Of a stretch of 64,000 nucleotides of DNA, positions 43,814-52,572 are shown one piece after another. The notes under the pieces are model-generated. The model was not told the origin of the DNA, did not search any database, and saw only the letters and a list, made by a program, of their open reading frames with translations. Position 1 is the stretch's first letter. Each line of letters opens with the position of its first letter. The position numbers and the translations under genes were made by a program. The stretch covers positions 5,922,001 to 5,986,000 of the forward strand of contig NZ_CP108381.1 of NCBI RefSeq assembly GCF_035956715.1, given 5' to 3'. Origin of the DNA: Nocardia sp. NBC_01329. GTDB lineage: Bacteria > Actinomycetota > Actinomycetes > Mycobacteriales > Mycobacteriaceae.

Positions 43814-44114
43814 GGCATGATCGTAGTGTGGGCGGGCCGGGGGGATCCGGCTCGGTCTAGTCCGCTCGAAAAGCGTTGTGCAGCGGTGTGTTTACCAGAT
43901 GGCCGAGTCGCTGGTCCGGTTCCGGCGGCAGGTCTGCCGGGCGACACGCCCGAACGTTTACCCCACTTTACGATTCTGGTGCGATCATCGCCCGCCCAGT
44001 CCGGGTGCAATTCCGCGAGGTCCGGACCGAATCCGGGAGAAGTCGAACGGTTGCGCGTCGAGTCGGTAACAATTGAGCGGCGGAAAAGCCGATTCGCCTG
44101 GCAATATGGGTTTC
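43814..44114. other. divergent intergenic region
   Basis: About 300 bases between the methyltransferase and the GH76 gene. It holds the TACGAT box of the former and, at 43970, a second TACGAT on the plus strand. I see no gene; frames through it lack motifs. Confidence 0.4.
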
Positions 44115-45305
44115 ATGACCCCGCCCAGCGACGATCTCGACGTTCCCCGGCGCTCGGCCGGGCAACAGCGCAGGCCGCAGGGCGACCCCGCGAGCCGTTG
44201 GTCCGAGCGGGCCGACCGGGCCGAGGCCGCGATCGTATCCCGCCATCTGCGGCCGGTCTGGCTGTTGCCGGGTACCGCGCTCGGGGTGGTGGGCTGGCCG
44301 TCGATCCGGCGCGAGCGGTTCTTCCTCACCTGGCACTACTGGTGGCAGGCCCACCTCATCGACTGCGCTGTCGACGCCGCCAACCGGGCGCCGACCATCG
44401 AACGCCGCAAACGGGTGGCGACCCTGGCTCGTTCGCATCGGCTCCGCAATATATCCGGGTGGCCCAACCGGTACTACGACGATATGGCCTGGCTGGCCAT
44501 CGCCCTGGAACGCGCGGCCCGCATCCACGACAACGGGGAAGCCGTCGGCGCGCTGGGCCCGCTGGAGCAGAAGCTGTACACGGGGTGGAACCCGGCGGTC
44601 GGCGGTGGAGTTCCCTGGCGGGTCGGGTCGGATTTCTACAACGCACCGGCCAATGGTCCGGCCGGTATCGCACTGGCCCGGCTCGGCCGCTACGAGCGGG
44701 CGGCCGAGATCGCGGGCTGGATCGACGAGACGCTGCGTGATCCGGAGACCGGGCTGATCTTCGACGGTATCCATCTCCCCGCCCGGGATCTGGAACGACC
44801 GATCTACAGCTACTGCCAAGGCGTGGTGCTCGGTCTGGAGACCGAACTCGCGGTACACACCGGTGATTTCGGACACCTCGACCGCGTGCACCGGCTGCTG
44901 GACGCGGTGGAAGACCATCTGACCATCGAAGGGGTGGTGCGTGGCGGTACCGGCGGGGACGGTGGCCTGTTCAACGGGATCCTCATCCGCTACCTCGCGC
45001 TGGTCGCGCTCATGTTGCCCGGGAACGAACACGAACAACTCGCCGACCGGCGTACGGCGGCGCGGATCGTGAAGGAGTCGGCGGCCGCAGCGTGGGAGAA
45101 CCGGCTCGATGTCGAGGGCGAACCGCTGTTCGGCCACGACTGGACCGTATCCGCCGAGCTGCCCAGCGGCAGCGGTGGCGCCGGTGGGCTCACCTCGAAC
45201 GGCGCGGTCAGTTCCTCGCGGGTACCCGCACGCGACCTATCGGTACAGCTCTCGGGTTGGATGCTCATGGAAGCCGCTCATATGGTCACCGCGGCCGGGC
45301 TGTAA
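44115..45305 (+). CDS. GH76-like glycoside hydrolase
   Basis: Starts at 44073, 44106 and 44115 are possible; 44115 is chosen since residues before it are not convincing. The 396-residue protein has an alpha/alpha-barrel pattern, with the GH76 adjacent Asp pair in NRYYDDMAWLAIALERA and later NAPANGPAGIALARLG and GGTGGDGGLFNGILIRYL. GH76 enzymes cleave alpha-1,6-mannan. No signal peptide is seen, so it may act on cytoplasmic precursors. A homologue lies close to fba and a DedA gene in mycobacteria. Its last 69 bases overlap the oppositely oriented DedA gene. Confidence 0.82.
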   Translation: MTPPSDDLDVPRRSAGQQRRPQGDPASRWSERADRAEAAIVSRHLRPVWLLPGTALGVVGWPSIRRERFFLTWHYWWQAHLIDCAVDAANRAPTIERRKRVATLARSHRLRNISGWPNRYYDDMAWLAIALERAARIHDNGEAVGALGPLEQKLYTGWNPAVGGGVPWRVGSDFYNAPANGPAGIALARLGRYERAAEIAGWIDETLRDPETGLIFDGIHLPARDLERPIYSYCQGVVLGLETELAVHTGDFGHLDRVHRLLDAVEDHLTIEGVVRGGTGGDGGLFNGILIRYLALVALMLPGNEHEQLADRRTAARIVKESAAAAWENRLDVEGEPLFGHDWTVSAELPSGSGGAGGLTSNGAVSSSRVPARDLSVQLSGWMLMEAAHMVTAAGL

Positions 45306-46070
45306 TCCGAGGTGGTCGTGCGCGGTGCCGGGGTGATGACCAGGTGGATGGTGCGCGCGGCCCAGGCCGGGTAGCGGCATGGTGTCGGCGTCGGCTCCGG
45401 CGGAATCGAGATCGAAGTCCTCGACCGGCTGGGACATCTCCTGCCGGTACTGCCGGATACCGACGATCGTGCCCACGATCAGGCACACCACCAGCGTCCC
45501 GATCACGATCGGCATGAGCCAGGAGATCTGCTGGATGAAGCCACCGGCGTAGTAACCCATCAGCAGCAGCACCGGCGCCCAGATGATGGCGCCGATGGTG
45601 CTGGCGACGGTGTAGCGCCGTTGGTCCATCCCGGCTGCTCCGGCCACCATCGGGCAGAGCGTCCGCACCCAGGGGATCCACCGCGCGATCAGTACGGCCA
45701 CGAAGCCGTGCCGCTCCAGTAGATCGGCCACCCTCGTCAGGTTGTGGGTATTGATATAGCGCCCGTTCTTCCGGGCCACGAGCCGGTGGCCGGTTCTTCG
45801 CCCGACCGTATAGCCCACCTGGTTGCCCGCGACGGCGGCGCCCATCGCGCCCATCGCCAGTAGCCACACCTGGGTTTCCCCGGCGGCGTGGGAGGCCATC
45901 ACGATGCCCGCCGTGAGCAGCATCGAATCGCCGGGCAGGAACAGTCCGAGAATGAACGCGCATTCCAGGAAGACGAAGGTGAGAACGACCGTCCAGACCA
46001 GCGCCGGCCCGGCGGAGATCAGGGGTTCGAAGCTGCCCATCGCATGGGGCATGGCCTGGGCGCTCACCAC
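45237..46070 (-). CDS. DedA/SNARE-associated family membrane protein, copy 2
   Basis: The 277-residue protein has the DedA core: FIL-GLFLPGDSMLLTAG, GNQVGYTVGRRTGHRLV, the FVAVLIARWIPWVRTLCPMV segment with conserved Arg and Pro, and two terminal membrane helices. The last 25 residues are His-rich (HHPPGHHPGTAHDH) and encoded antisense to the GH76 gene end. GTG 46070 directly follows the stop of the upstream paralogue. DedA proteins transport undecaprenyl phosphate or phospholipids across the membrane in other bacteria. Confidence 0.9.
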   Translation of the reverse strand: MVSAQAMPHAMGSFEPLISAGPALVWTVVLTFVFLECAFILGLFLPGDSMLLTAGIVMASHAAGETQVWLLAMGAMGAAVAGNQVGYTVGRRTGHRLVARKNGRYINTHNLTRVADLLERHGFVAVLIARWIPWVRTLCPMVAGAAGMDQRRYTVASTIGAIIWAPVLLLMGYYAGGFIQQISWLMPIVIGTLVVCLIVGTIVGIRQYRQEMSQPVEDFDLDSAGADADTMPLPGLGRAHHPPGHHPGTAHDHLGLQPGRGDHMSGFHEHPTRELYR

Positions 46071-46874
46071 TTACCGAACGGGAGAATCGTTCGCGCCGAC
46101 CGGCCTGTTCGGCACCACCGGCAGGGGCATGGTGCTGTCGACCTGGGTGGGCAGATCCATGGCCGGGAGTTCCGCGGTCGAAGTGAGGCGGCCGTCGGCC
46201 GTGGTGCCCGCGGCCTTGCGCCCGAGCAGTTTCTTGGCGATCGCGCTGATGCCCGGCAGGATCGAGATGAACACGATGAGCAAGAAAATGGCCTCGACAT
46301 GGTCGCGGATGAAGGCGACATTGCCGAGGAAGTAGCCGAGAACGGTCACACCGCCACCCCAAGCGACCGCGCCGACGATATCGAATGCGACATAGCGCTG
46401 GTAACTCATCTTGGAGACCCCGGCCAGCACCGGCATGAAAGTCCGGACGATCGGGACGAATCGGGCCAAGATAATCGTTTTGGGGCCGTGCTTCTCGAAG
46501 AATTCGTGCGTTTCGGTGATGTAGCTCTTCTTGAAGAAGCGTGTGTCCTCTTTGGTGAACAACGCGGGACCTATGGCCCGGCCGATCCAGTACCCGCACT
46601 GGTCGCCGGCGAACGCGATGAAGACGACGGCCGGAACCAGCACCCAGATCGATACCGGCGGATTGGGCTGCGCGGCCAGCAGGCCGCCTGTGAAAAGCAG
46701 CGAATCGCCGGGGAGTAGTGGGAACAGCAGGCCGGTCTCGATGAAGACGATTACCAGAATGGCCGGTAGCACCGCGTTCTTCAGCCAGGTCTCGGTCAAC
46801 AGGTGCATCGGGTCGAGCAGTTCGGTCAGAGCCAGATTGCTCGTCACCGCGTCGGTAGCTGCCAGCGCAATCAC
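46071..46874 (-). CDS. DedA family membrane protein, copy 1
   Basis: GTG 46874 is preferred because TACTGT precedes it by 7 nt on the minus strand; a TTG at 46928 would lie upstream of that promoter. The 267-residue protein has DedA motifs: FIETGLLFPLLPGDSLLFTG, FAGDQCGYWIGRAIGP, HGPKTIILARFVPIVRTFMP and the following amphipathic helix. It is probably co-transcribed with copy 2, as the two are adjacent with no spacer. It corresponds to the DedA gene beside fba in M. tuberculosis. Confidence 0.92.
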   Translation of the reverse strand: MIALAATDAVTSNLALTELLDPMHLLTETWLKNAVLPAILVIVFIETGLLFPLLPGDSLLFTGGLLAAQPNPPVSIWVLVPAVVFIAFAGDQCGYWIGRAIGPALFTKEDTRFFKKSYITETHEFFEKHGPKTIILARFVPIVRTFMPVLAGVSKMSYQRYVAFDIVGAVAWGGGVTVLGYFLGNVAFIRDHVEAIFLLIVFISILPGISAIAKKLLGRKAAGTTADGRLTSTAELPAMDLPTQVDSTMPLPVVPNRPVGANDSPVR

Positions 46875-46959
46875 CCGGCCCACAGTACCGGTTACATCGG
46901 CCGCCGTAGGGTGCGGCGGCGCAAACAATCCCCTTATACCGGATGAAACCCGCCTGCCT

Positions 46960-47011
46960 TAGGGTATGTGCAGAAACAGACAATCCCACGTCTGCCGCAC
47001 AACACGGAGGT
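46960..47011 (+). promoter_or_regulatory. fba promoter and ribosome site
   Basis: TAGGGT (46960-46965) is a good -10 box, giving a leader of about 47 nt; GGAGG (47006-47010) lies about 8 nt before the GTG start of fba. Confidence 0.55.
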
Positions 47012-47018
47012 CTTCACA

Positions 47019-48053
47019 GTGCCGATCGCGACTCCGGAGGTCTACGCCGAGATGCTCGGTCAGGCCAAGGCGAACTCTTTCGCCTTCCCGGCCATCAACT
47101 GCACATCATCGGAGACGATTAACGCGGCGATCGAGGGTTTCGCCGAGGCGGGCAGTGACGGGATCATCCAGTTCTCCACCGGTGGCGCGGAATTCGGTTC
47201 CGGCCAGGGTGTGAAGGATATGGTCACCGGTTCGGTCGCGCTGGCCGAATTCGCCCATGTGGTGGCCGCGAAGTACGACGTCACCATCGCGCTGCACACC
47301 GACCACTGCCCCAAGGACAAGCTCGACGGGTTCGTCCGGCCGCTGCTGGCCATCTCGCAGGAGCGTGTGGACGCGGGACAGAATCCGCTGTTCCAGTCGC
47401 ATATGTGGGACGGTTCGGCGGTTCCGATCGACGAGAATCTCTCGATCGCGCAGGAACTGCTCTCCGCCGCCGCGGCGGCCAGGATCATCCTCGAGGTCGA
47501 AATCGGCGTGGTCGGTGGTGAAGAGGACGGTGTCGAGGCCGAGATCAACGAGAAGCTCTACACCTCGCCCGCCGATTTCGAGAAGACCATCGACGCGCTC
47601 GGTTCCGGTGAGAAGGGCAAGTACCTGCTCGCCGCCACCTTCGGCAATGTGCACGGTGTGTACAAGCCGGGCAATGTGGTCCTCAAGCCCGAGGTACTGG
47701 CCGAGGGGCAGCGGGTCGCCGCCGCCAAACTGGGCCTGGCCAACGACGCGCAGCCGTTCGATTTCGTATTCCACGGCGGTTCCGGCTCGCTGAAATCGGA
47801 GATCGACGATTCGCTGCGCTACGGCGTGGTGAAGATGAACGTCGACACCGATACCCAGTACGCCTTCACCCGGCCCATCGCCGCTCATATGTTCAGCAAT
47901 TACGACGGGGTGCTGAAGATCGACGGCGAGGTCGGCAACAAGAAGACCTACGATCCGCGCAGCTACCTGAAGAAGGCCGAGCTGTCGATGGCCCAGCGGG
48001 TGGTGCAGGCGTGCGACGACCTGCGCTCCGCGGGCCGCTCCATCAGTGCCTGA
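47019..48053 (+). CDS. fba: class II fructose-bisphosphate aldolase
   Basis: GTG 47019 yields 344 residues, the same length as in M. tuberculosis. The zinc site is visible in IALHTDHCPKDK, followed by SHMWDGSAVPIDENL, EVEIGVVGGEEDG, the second zinc His in ATFGNVHGVYKPGN and the third in FVFHGGSGSLKSEI; VKMNVDTDTQYAFTRP contributes substrate-phosphate contacts. It splits fructose-1,6-bisphosphate in glycolysis and runs in reverse in gluconeogenesis. Divergent from the DedA pair. Confidence 0.98.
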   Translation: MPIATPEVYAEMLGQAKANSFAFPAINCTSSETINAAIEGFAEAGSDGIIQFSTGGAEFGSGQGVKDMVTGSVALAEFAHVVAAKYDVTIALHTDHCPKDKLDGFVRPLLAISQERVDAGQNPLFQSHMWDGSAVPIDENLSIAQELLSAAAAARIILEVEIGVVGGEEDGVEAEINEKLYTSPADFEKTIDALGSGEKGKYLLAATFGNVHGVYKPGNVVLKPEVLAEGQRVAAAKLGLANDAQPFDFVFHGGSGSLKSEIDDSLRYGVVKMNVDTDTQYAFTRPIAAHMFSNYDGVLKIDGEVGNKKTYDPRSYLKKAELSMAQRVVQACDDLRSAGRSISA

Positions 48054-48077
48054 TCCCTTCTCGCCGCTCGTAGCCGG

Positions 48078-49193
48078 ATGATTCTCGATCTCCGTGTGCT
48101 GGGGCCCGTCCGGTTACTGGTCGGCGGTGAGCCGGTGCCGGTCGGTGGGCCCAAACCGCGGGCGCTGCTGGCGGCGCTCGCGGTGAACCGCCGCCGGGCG
48201 GTGTCCTCGTCGACCTTGGCCGATATGGTCTGGAACGAGGAGCCGCCGGACGCGTACGCGGCCAGCCTGCAGGTATTCGTCTCGAATACCCGCAAGGCGC
48301 TCCGTAATTCCGGCGTCGACCCAGCGGGTGTGCTGCGCACGGAATCCTCGGGATATCGACTCGAGATCGCCGACGACGCGTGTGACCTGGGCCGGTTCGA
48401 AGCTGCCCGGGACGCCGGCACCCGAGCCGCGGGCGCCGGCGATCACGCGTCCGCTTCCCGGTTGTTCAGCACCGCCCTGCGCGAATGGAACGGGCGGGCG
48501 CTGTCCGACCTCACCGGACTCGGCTTCGCCGACAGCTTCGCCACCGCGATGGAGGAAGAGCGGCTGCTGGCGGTTTCGGCGCGGTTCGACGCGGAGATCG
48601 CCTGCGGCCGGGCAACCGCCGTGATCGGTGAACTGGTCGCACTCACCAACGAGCATCCGCTGCGAGAACCGCTGTGGGGGCAGCTCATCACCGCGCTGTA
48701 TCTGTCCGAACGGCATGCCGACGCGTTGGAGGCGTGCCGGCGGGTGCGCACGGTACTCGCCGCCGAACTCGGTATCGACCCCGGCCCGGCCCTGGTCGAA
48801 CTGGAGCGGCGGGTCCTGCGTCAGGAGCCGCTGAGCACCGTCGAGATGAAAAGCGTCGAGCAGATGGCCGCGGCGATGACCGATACGGTCACCGAGGTGC
48901 CGCGGACGGTGCGCAGCGGCCGGCTCCGGCTACCGGACGGGCGGACGGTGATAATCGCCCACGGTGGTTTCCGGATCGGCCGGATGACCGACAACGATCT
49001 GATTCTCGACGATCCGAAGGCCAGCCGCTATCACGCCCAGATCAAACTGGGCCGGGCCGGACTGCTGCTCGAGGACCTGGATTCGGCGAACGGTGTCTTC
49101 GTCAACGAGCAGCCGATCGATTCCGCGCTGCTCGCCGACGGTGATTCGATCCGGATCGGCGGCACTGTGCTGGGCTTCCAGGCCGTCCGCTGA
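48078..49193 (+). CDS. EmbR-like regulator (SARP wHTH + BTAD + FHA)
   Basis: The 371-residue protein has an N-terminal OmpR/SARP winged helix (LRVLGPVRLLVGGEPVPVGG, ALLAALAVNRRRAVS), a bacterial transcriptional activation TPR domain (about 100-250) and a C-terminal FHA domain (GRMTDNDLILDDPKASRYH, LEDLDSANGVFVNEQPID). This is the architecture of mycobacterial EmbR, which is turned on when a Ser/Thr kinase such as PknH phosphorylates a partner site bound by FHA. No arabinosyltransferase genes are near, so the target is unknown. It converges on purA with 24 bp between. Confidence 0.92.
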   Translation: MILDLRVLGPVRLLVGGEPVPVGGPKPRALLAALAVNRRRAVSSSTLADMVWNEEPPDAYAASLQVFVSNTRKALRNSGVDPAGVLRTESSGYRLEIADDACDLGRFEAARDAGTRAAGAGDHASASRLFSTALREWNGRALSDLTGLGFADSFATAMEEERLLAVSARFDAEIACGRATAVIGELVALTNEHPLREPLWGQLITALYLSERHADALEACRRVRTVLAAELGIDPGPALVELERRVLRQEPLSTVEMKSVEQMAAAMTDTVTEVPRTVRSGRLRLPDGRTVIIAHGGFRIGRMTDNDLILDDPKASRYHAQIKLGRAGLLLEDLDSANGVFVNEQPIDSALLADGDSIRIGGTVLGFQAVR

Positions 49194-49217
49194 GATCTCC
49201 GAAGATGCGCTGATACC

Positions 49218-50507
49218 TCAGCCGAGGATGTCGTGGCGGACGATGGTCTCGTCGCGACCCGGGCCCACTCCGATACAGGAGATCCGGGCGCCCGACAATT
49301 CCTCGAGCCGGAGCACATAGGCCCGGGCATTGGCCGGCAGCTCCTCGAAAGTACGCGCGCCGGAGATATCCTCCCACCAGCCGGGCATCTCCTCGAAGAT
49401 CGGCTTGGCATGGTGGAACCCGGTCTGCGTGGTCGGCATCTGCTCGACCCGTTCGCCGTCCACCTCGTAGGCCACGCAGATCGGCACCCGATCGAGGCTG
49501 GAGAGCACGTCGAGTTTGGTGAGGAAGTAGTCGGTGATGCCGTTGACCCGGGTGGCATAGCGGGCGATGACCGCGTCGAACCAGCCGCAACGCCGGGCCC
49601 GCCCGGTGGTGACGCCGACCTCCCCGCCCGTCTTGGCCAGATAGGCGCCTGATTCGTCGAACAGTTCGGTCGGGAACGGGCCCGAGCCGACGCGGGTGGT
49701 GTAGCACTTCAGGATGCCCAGCACGGTGCCGATCTGGTTTGGCCCGACACCCGCGCCGACCGCGGCGCCACCGGCGGTCGGATTCGACGAGGTGACATAC
49801 GGATAGGTGCCGTGGTCCACGTCGAGCAGCGTGCCCTGCGACCCCTCGAGCAGGACGGTCTCGTCGCGTTCGAGGGCCAGGTTCAGTTCCAGCCGGGTAT
49901 CGCTGATGCGGTGCGCGAACTTCTCGGCCTGGCTCAGCACCTCCTCGACCACCTGCTGAGGGTCCAAGGCGCGCCGGTTGTAGATCTTGACCAGCACCTG
50001 GTTCTTGAATTCGAGCGCCGCCTCCACCTTCTGGGTGAGGATCTTCTCGTCGAGCACATCAGCGACCCGCACGCCGACTCGCGCGACCTTGTCCTGGTAG
50101 CAGGGGCCGATACCGCGGCCGGTGGTGCCGATCTTGTTGTTACCGAGGAACCGCTCGGTGACCTTATCGATGGCCACGTGGTAAGGCATGATCAGATGCG
50201 CGTCGGCGGACAGCAGCAGGCCCGAGGTGTCGACACCCCGATCCTCCAGGCCGGCGAGCTCGTCGAGCAGCACACCGGGGTCGACGACCACACCGTTGCC
50301 GATGACATTCTTCACGCCGGGGGTCAGGATGCCGGACGGAATGAGGTGTAGTGCGAAATTGTCGCCGTTGGGCAGCACCACGGTATGACCGGCGTTGTTA
50401 CCGCCCTGGTACCGCACCACCCACTGCACGCGGCCGCCGAGTAGGTCGGTGGCTTTGCCCTTGCCCTCGTCACCCCACTGGGCGCCGATGAGGACGATTG
50501 CCGGCAT
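49218..50507 (-). CDS. purA: adenylosuccinate synthetase
   Basis: ATG 50507 has AGGAG about 8 nt upstream; the open frame beyond is not coding. The 429-residue protein has the P-loop GAQWGDEGKGKATDLLGG, the IMP/aspartate motif QGGNNAGHTVVLPNG, the GPCYQDKVARVGVRVAD segment and GTxPYVTSSNPTAGG. It joins IMP and aspartate with GTP on the way to AMP. The order purA-hypothetical-M50 protease equals that of mycobacteria. Confidence 0.98.
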   Translation of the reverse strand: MPAIVLIGAQWGDEGKGKATDLLGGRVQWVVRYQGGNNAGHTVVLPNGDNFALHLIPSGILTPGVKNVIGNGVVVDPGVLLDELAGLEDRGVDTSGLLLSADAHLIMPYHVAIDKVTERFLGNNKIGTTGRGIGPCYQDKVARVGVRVADVLDEKILTQKVEAALEFKNQVLVKIYNRRALDPQQVVEEVLSQAEKFAHRISDTRLELNLALERDETVLLEGSQGTLLDVDHGTYPYVTSSNPTAGGAAVGAGVGPNQIGTVLGILKCYTTRVGSGPFPTELFDESGAYLAKTGGEVGVTTGRARRCGWFDAVIARYATRVNGITDYFLTKLDVLSSLDRVPICVAYEVDGERVEQMPTTQTGFHHAKPIFEEMPGWWEDISGARTFEELPANARAYVLRLEELSGARISCIGVGPGRDETIVRHDILG

Positions 50508-50711
50508 GGTCGTGTCTCCTACGGTTTCGACGCGCAACACGCACTTCGTGCTGCAGCTACCTGCCGTAATGCGGAGGAAGCCGGGAGCACAGTCTAGCCG
50601 AGCCCGTCCGGCGGCCGGGGAACGGTCGCTGCGGACGGGCCGTCGCGCGGGTCGCCGAGGGGCACCCTTTACACTCGGTGGGAAGCCGGTCCGAGGGAGG
50701 GTGTTGGGCGT

Positions 50712-51371
50712 TTGAGTACCCAGGTTCTCCGCTGTGCCGACGCGCCGGTACCCATTGCTCTGGCCGCGCAACCGACCGCGCAGACCGAGGCGATACCGAG
50801 CTCCGGGCTGATCGACGAGATCCTTCCGGTTCTGGCGGCGGACAGCTTGCCGCGTCTGATCGTTCTCGGCGGCGACGCGGCCCTGGCCGCTGTGCTCACC
50901 CATCTGATGCGGACCGAACGGTTGCACGTGGAGGTCGGGTACGTACCGCTGGACCGCACCTACGGTGCGCAGGCCTACGGCCTGCCGACCGGGAACGACG
51001 CGGCCAAGCTGGCGCTGGAGGGTTCCGCCACGGAAACCCCGCTGGTGCGCGACGACACCGGGACGGTCCTGGTGGGACGCGCCAAGATCACCGGCCCGGA
51101 CGGCGCACAGCTCACCGGCGAGGCCTATGTCGACGACACCCGGCTGTTCTCCGGCTCGGTCCGTGCCATGTTCGTGACCCCCACCCTGGAGTTGCCGGGG
51201 GTCCGGGCGAGCTATCCACGTCGTTTCCGCCGTCGCCGTTGGACAGCGGGCCGTGCGGCGCAGCTCGGTACACCGGGTGCGGTGATCAACCGCGACGGTG
51301 TGCAGAGCGGCCGCGTGGTACCGCGTTCGACCTTCTACCGGCACCACGAACCCTGGCTGCTGGTCCGCTGA
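50712..51371 (+). CDS. conserved protein of unknown function beside purA
   Basis: The start is TTG 50712 behind GGGAGGGTG; TACACT at 50670-50675 is a likely -10. The 219-residue protein has a central region with LIVLGGDAALAAVLTHLMRT and VEVGYVPLDRTYGAQAYGLP, resembling the nucleotide part of diacylglycerol-kinase-like proteins, then a beta-rich part (VGRAKITGPDGAQLTGEAYV). The kinase GGDGT core is not complete. A homologue follows purA in M. tuberculosis. Function not assigned. Confidence 0.8.
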   Translation: MSTQVLRCADAPVPIALAAQPTAQTEAIPSSGLIDEILPVLAADSLPRLIVLGGDAALAAVLTHLMRTERLHVEVGYVPLDRTYGAQAYGLPTGNDAAKLALEGSATETPLVRDDTGTVLVGRAKITGPDGAQLTGEAYVDDTRLFSGSVRAMFVTPTLELPGVRASYPRRFRRRRWTAGRAAQLGTPGAVINRDGVQSGRVVPRSTFYRHHEPWLLVR

Positions 51372-51417
51372 TGCGATCGCCGTCCGGCATGGTCGCGTCG
51401 AGTATCGGTGGCCGGTT

Positions 51418-52197
51418 GTGACCCGCGGTGTGCCGGCGCTGCGGCGCGGCGCGGTACGGCCGAGTCCGGTGTTCCTGCTCGTGCTGGCCATCGCGGTCGC
51501 CGGCGGGGTGCTGGCCTGGGGCGCGGAGCTGGACTCTGTCACGGCCAAAGCCGGTGTTTTCGTGCTGGTGGTGTTCGGCTGGGTGGTGACCCTGTGCCTG
51601 CACGAGTTCGCGCACGCCTATCTCGCCTGGCGGGCCGGGGACCGCGAGGTGGAGTTACGCGGGTACCTGACCTTGAATCCGCTCAAGTACAGCCATCCGC
51701 TGCTGTCGATCGTGTTGCCGATGGTTTTCATCGCACTCGGCGGGATCGGACTGCCGGGCGGCGCGGTCTATGTGCACACTCATCAGGTATCGGCGCGGAC
51801 GCAACGGTTGATCAGTGTGGCGGGCCCGGCGGTGAACGCGGCTTGTGCGGTCGTGCTGCTTTCGGTGGTGCGTTTGTTCGGCAGCGCGACCGAGCACCCG
51901 GCATTCTGGTTCGGCCTCAGCTTCCTGGCGTTCCTGCAGGTGACCGCGACACTGCTGAATCTGCTGCCGATACCCGGACTGGACGGTTACGGGGTGGTGG
52001 AGCCGTCGCTGAGTTACCGGACCCGGCGTGGTCTGGAACAGTTCAAACCCTTCGGCATGCTCATCCTGTTCGCTCTGCTGTTCACGCCGTCGATCAATCA
52101 GATCTTCTTCGATGTCGTGTACGCGCTCTACGACCTTTCCGGGGTTTCGGAACAGTGGTCGCGCTACGGCGGATATCTGACCAGGTTCTGGGCGTAG
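51418..52197 (+). CDS. M50-family site-2-protease-like membrane metalloprotease
   Basis: GTG 51418 (VTRGVPALRRG) is taken as start; the frame is open further but overlaps the upstream gene. The 259-residue protein has six hydrophobic segments. The zinc motif HEFAH is in VVTLCLHEFAHAYLAW, and the third ligand in LNLLPIPGLDGYG, both within or beside membrane helices. It belongs to the rhomboid-like Rv0359 group of S2P proteases, whose substrates are not known. A GC-rich hairpin follows. Confidence 0.92.
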   Translation: MTRGVPALRRGAVRPSPVFLLVLAIAVAGGVLAWGAELDSVTAKAGVFVLVVFGWVVTLCLHEFAHAYLAWRAGDREVELRGYLTLNPLKYSHPLLSIVLPMVFIALGGIGLPGGAVYVHTHQVSARTQRLISVAGPAVNAACAVVLLSVVRLFGSATEHPAFWFGLSFLAFLQVTATLLNLLPIPGLDGYGVVEPSLSYRTRRGLEQFKPFGMLILFALLFTPSINQIFFDVVYALYDLSGVSEQWSRYGGYLTRFWA

Positions 52198-52246
52198 GCC
52201 GCGCATCGCTGGGCCCGCCGAACCGGTAGGGCGTACCGATCTGAGA

Positions 52247-52281
52247 GGGCCCGCCCGGCGCGGCGCCGGCCGGACGGGCCC
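52247..52281 (+). terminator. terminator after M50 protease
   Basis: GGGCCCGCCCGGC and GCCGGACGGGCCC pair over 13 bp with one mismatch around a 9-nt loop, 50 nt past the stop. Confidence 0.7.
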
Positions 52282-52369
52282 GGATTCCCCGCCCGGGCCG
52301 GCGTCCAGGTATCCGAAACTTACGGCGCTCTCGCGCCGTCGTCGGCGACGCGGCGCACGGGAGGGGGCC

Positions 52370-52398
52370 GACCGAACCGGCCGTGAGCCGGTTCGGTC
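52370..52398. terminator. second hairpin in the 52.2-52.6 kb gap
   Basis: GACCGAACCGG-CCGTGAG-CCGGTTCGGTC is a perfect 11-bp stem with a 7-nt loop. It can act for either flanking transcript; the small frame at 52428 lies to its right. Confidence 0.55.
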
Positions 52399-52427
52399 AT
52401 GTTTCACATTAGTGGAGTTCGAGCGCT

Positions 52428-52559
52428 GTGGCACAGGTAAACCGTTACTCGAATACCTGCCTCGGCCGGACGATCTGTGCTGTGGAACTCGAATCCGCCG
52501 TGACCGACAGCGCCGGCAACCGGGTGGCGAACATTCGTGCCCCGGTCGCCGTACGGTGA
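52428..52559 (+). CDS. possible small protein (43 aa)
   Basis: A GTG-initiated frame encodes a well-composed short protein with VNRYSNTCLGRTICAVELES and VTDSAGNRVANIRAPVAVR. GTGGAG lies about 10 nt upstream and an in-frame stop lies further up. Codon usage is normal for this genome. There is no known family. It could equally be the end of a decayed gene. Confidence 0.3.
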   Translation: MAQVNRYSNTCLGRTICAVELESAVTDSAGNRVANIRAPVAVR

Positions 52560-52572
52560 GCGGGTCGAATGG

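Noticed and set aside
49218..51548. A 776-residue version of adenylosuccinate synthetase
   Set aside because: The upstream part is antisense to the next gene; ATG 50507 gives the normal length and has AGGAG.
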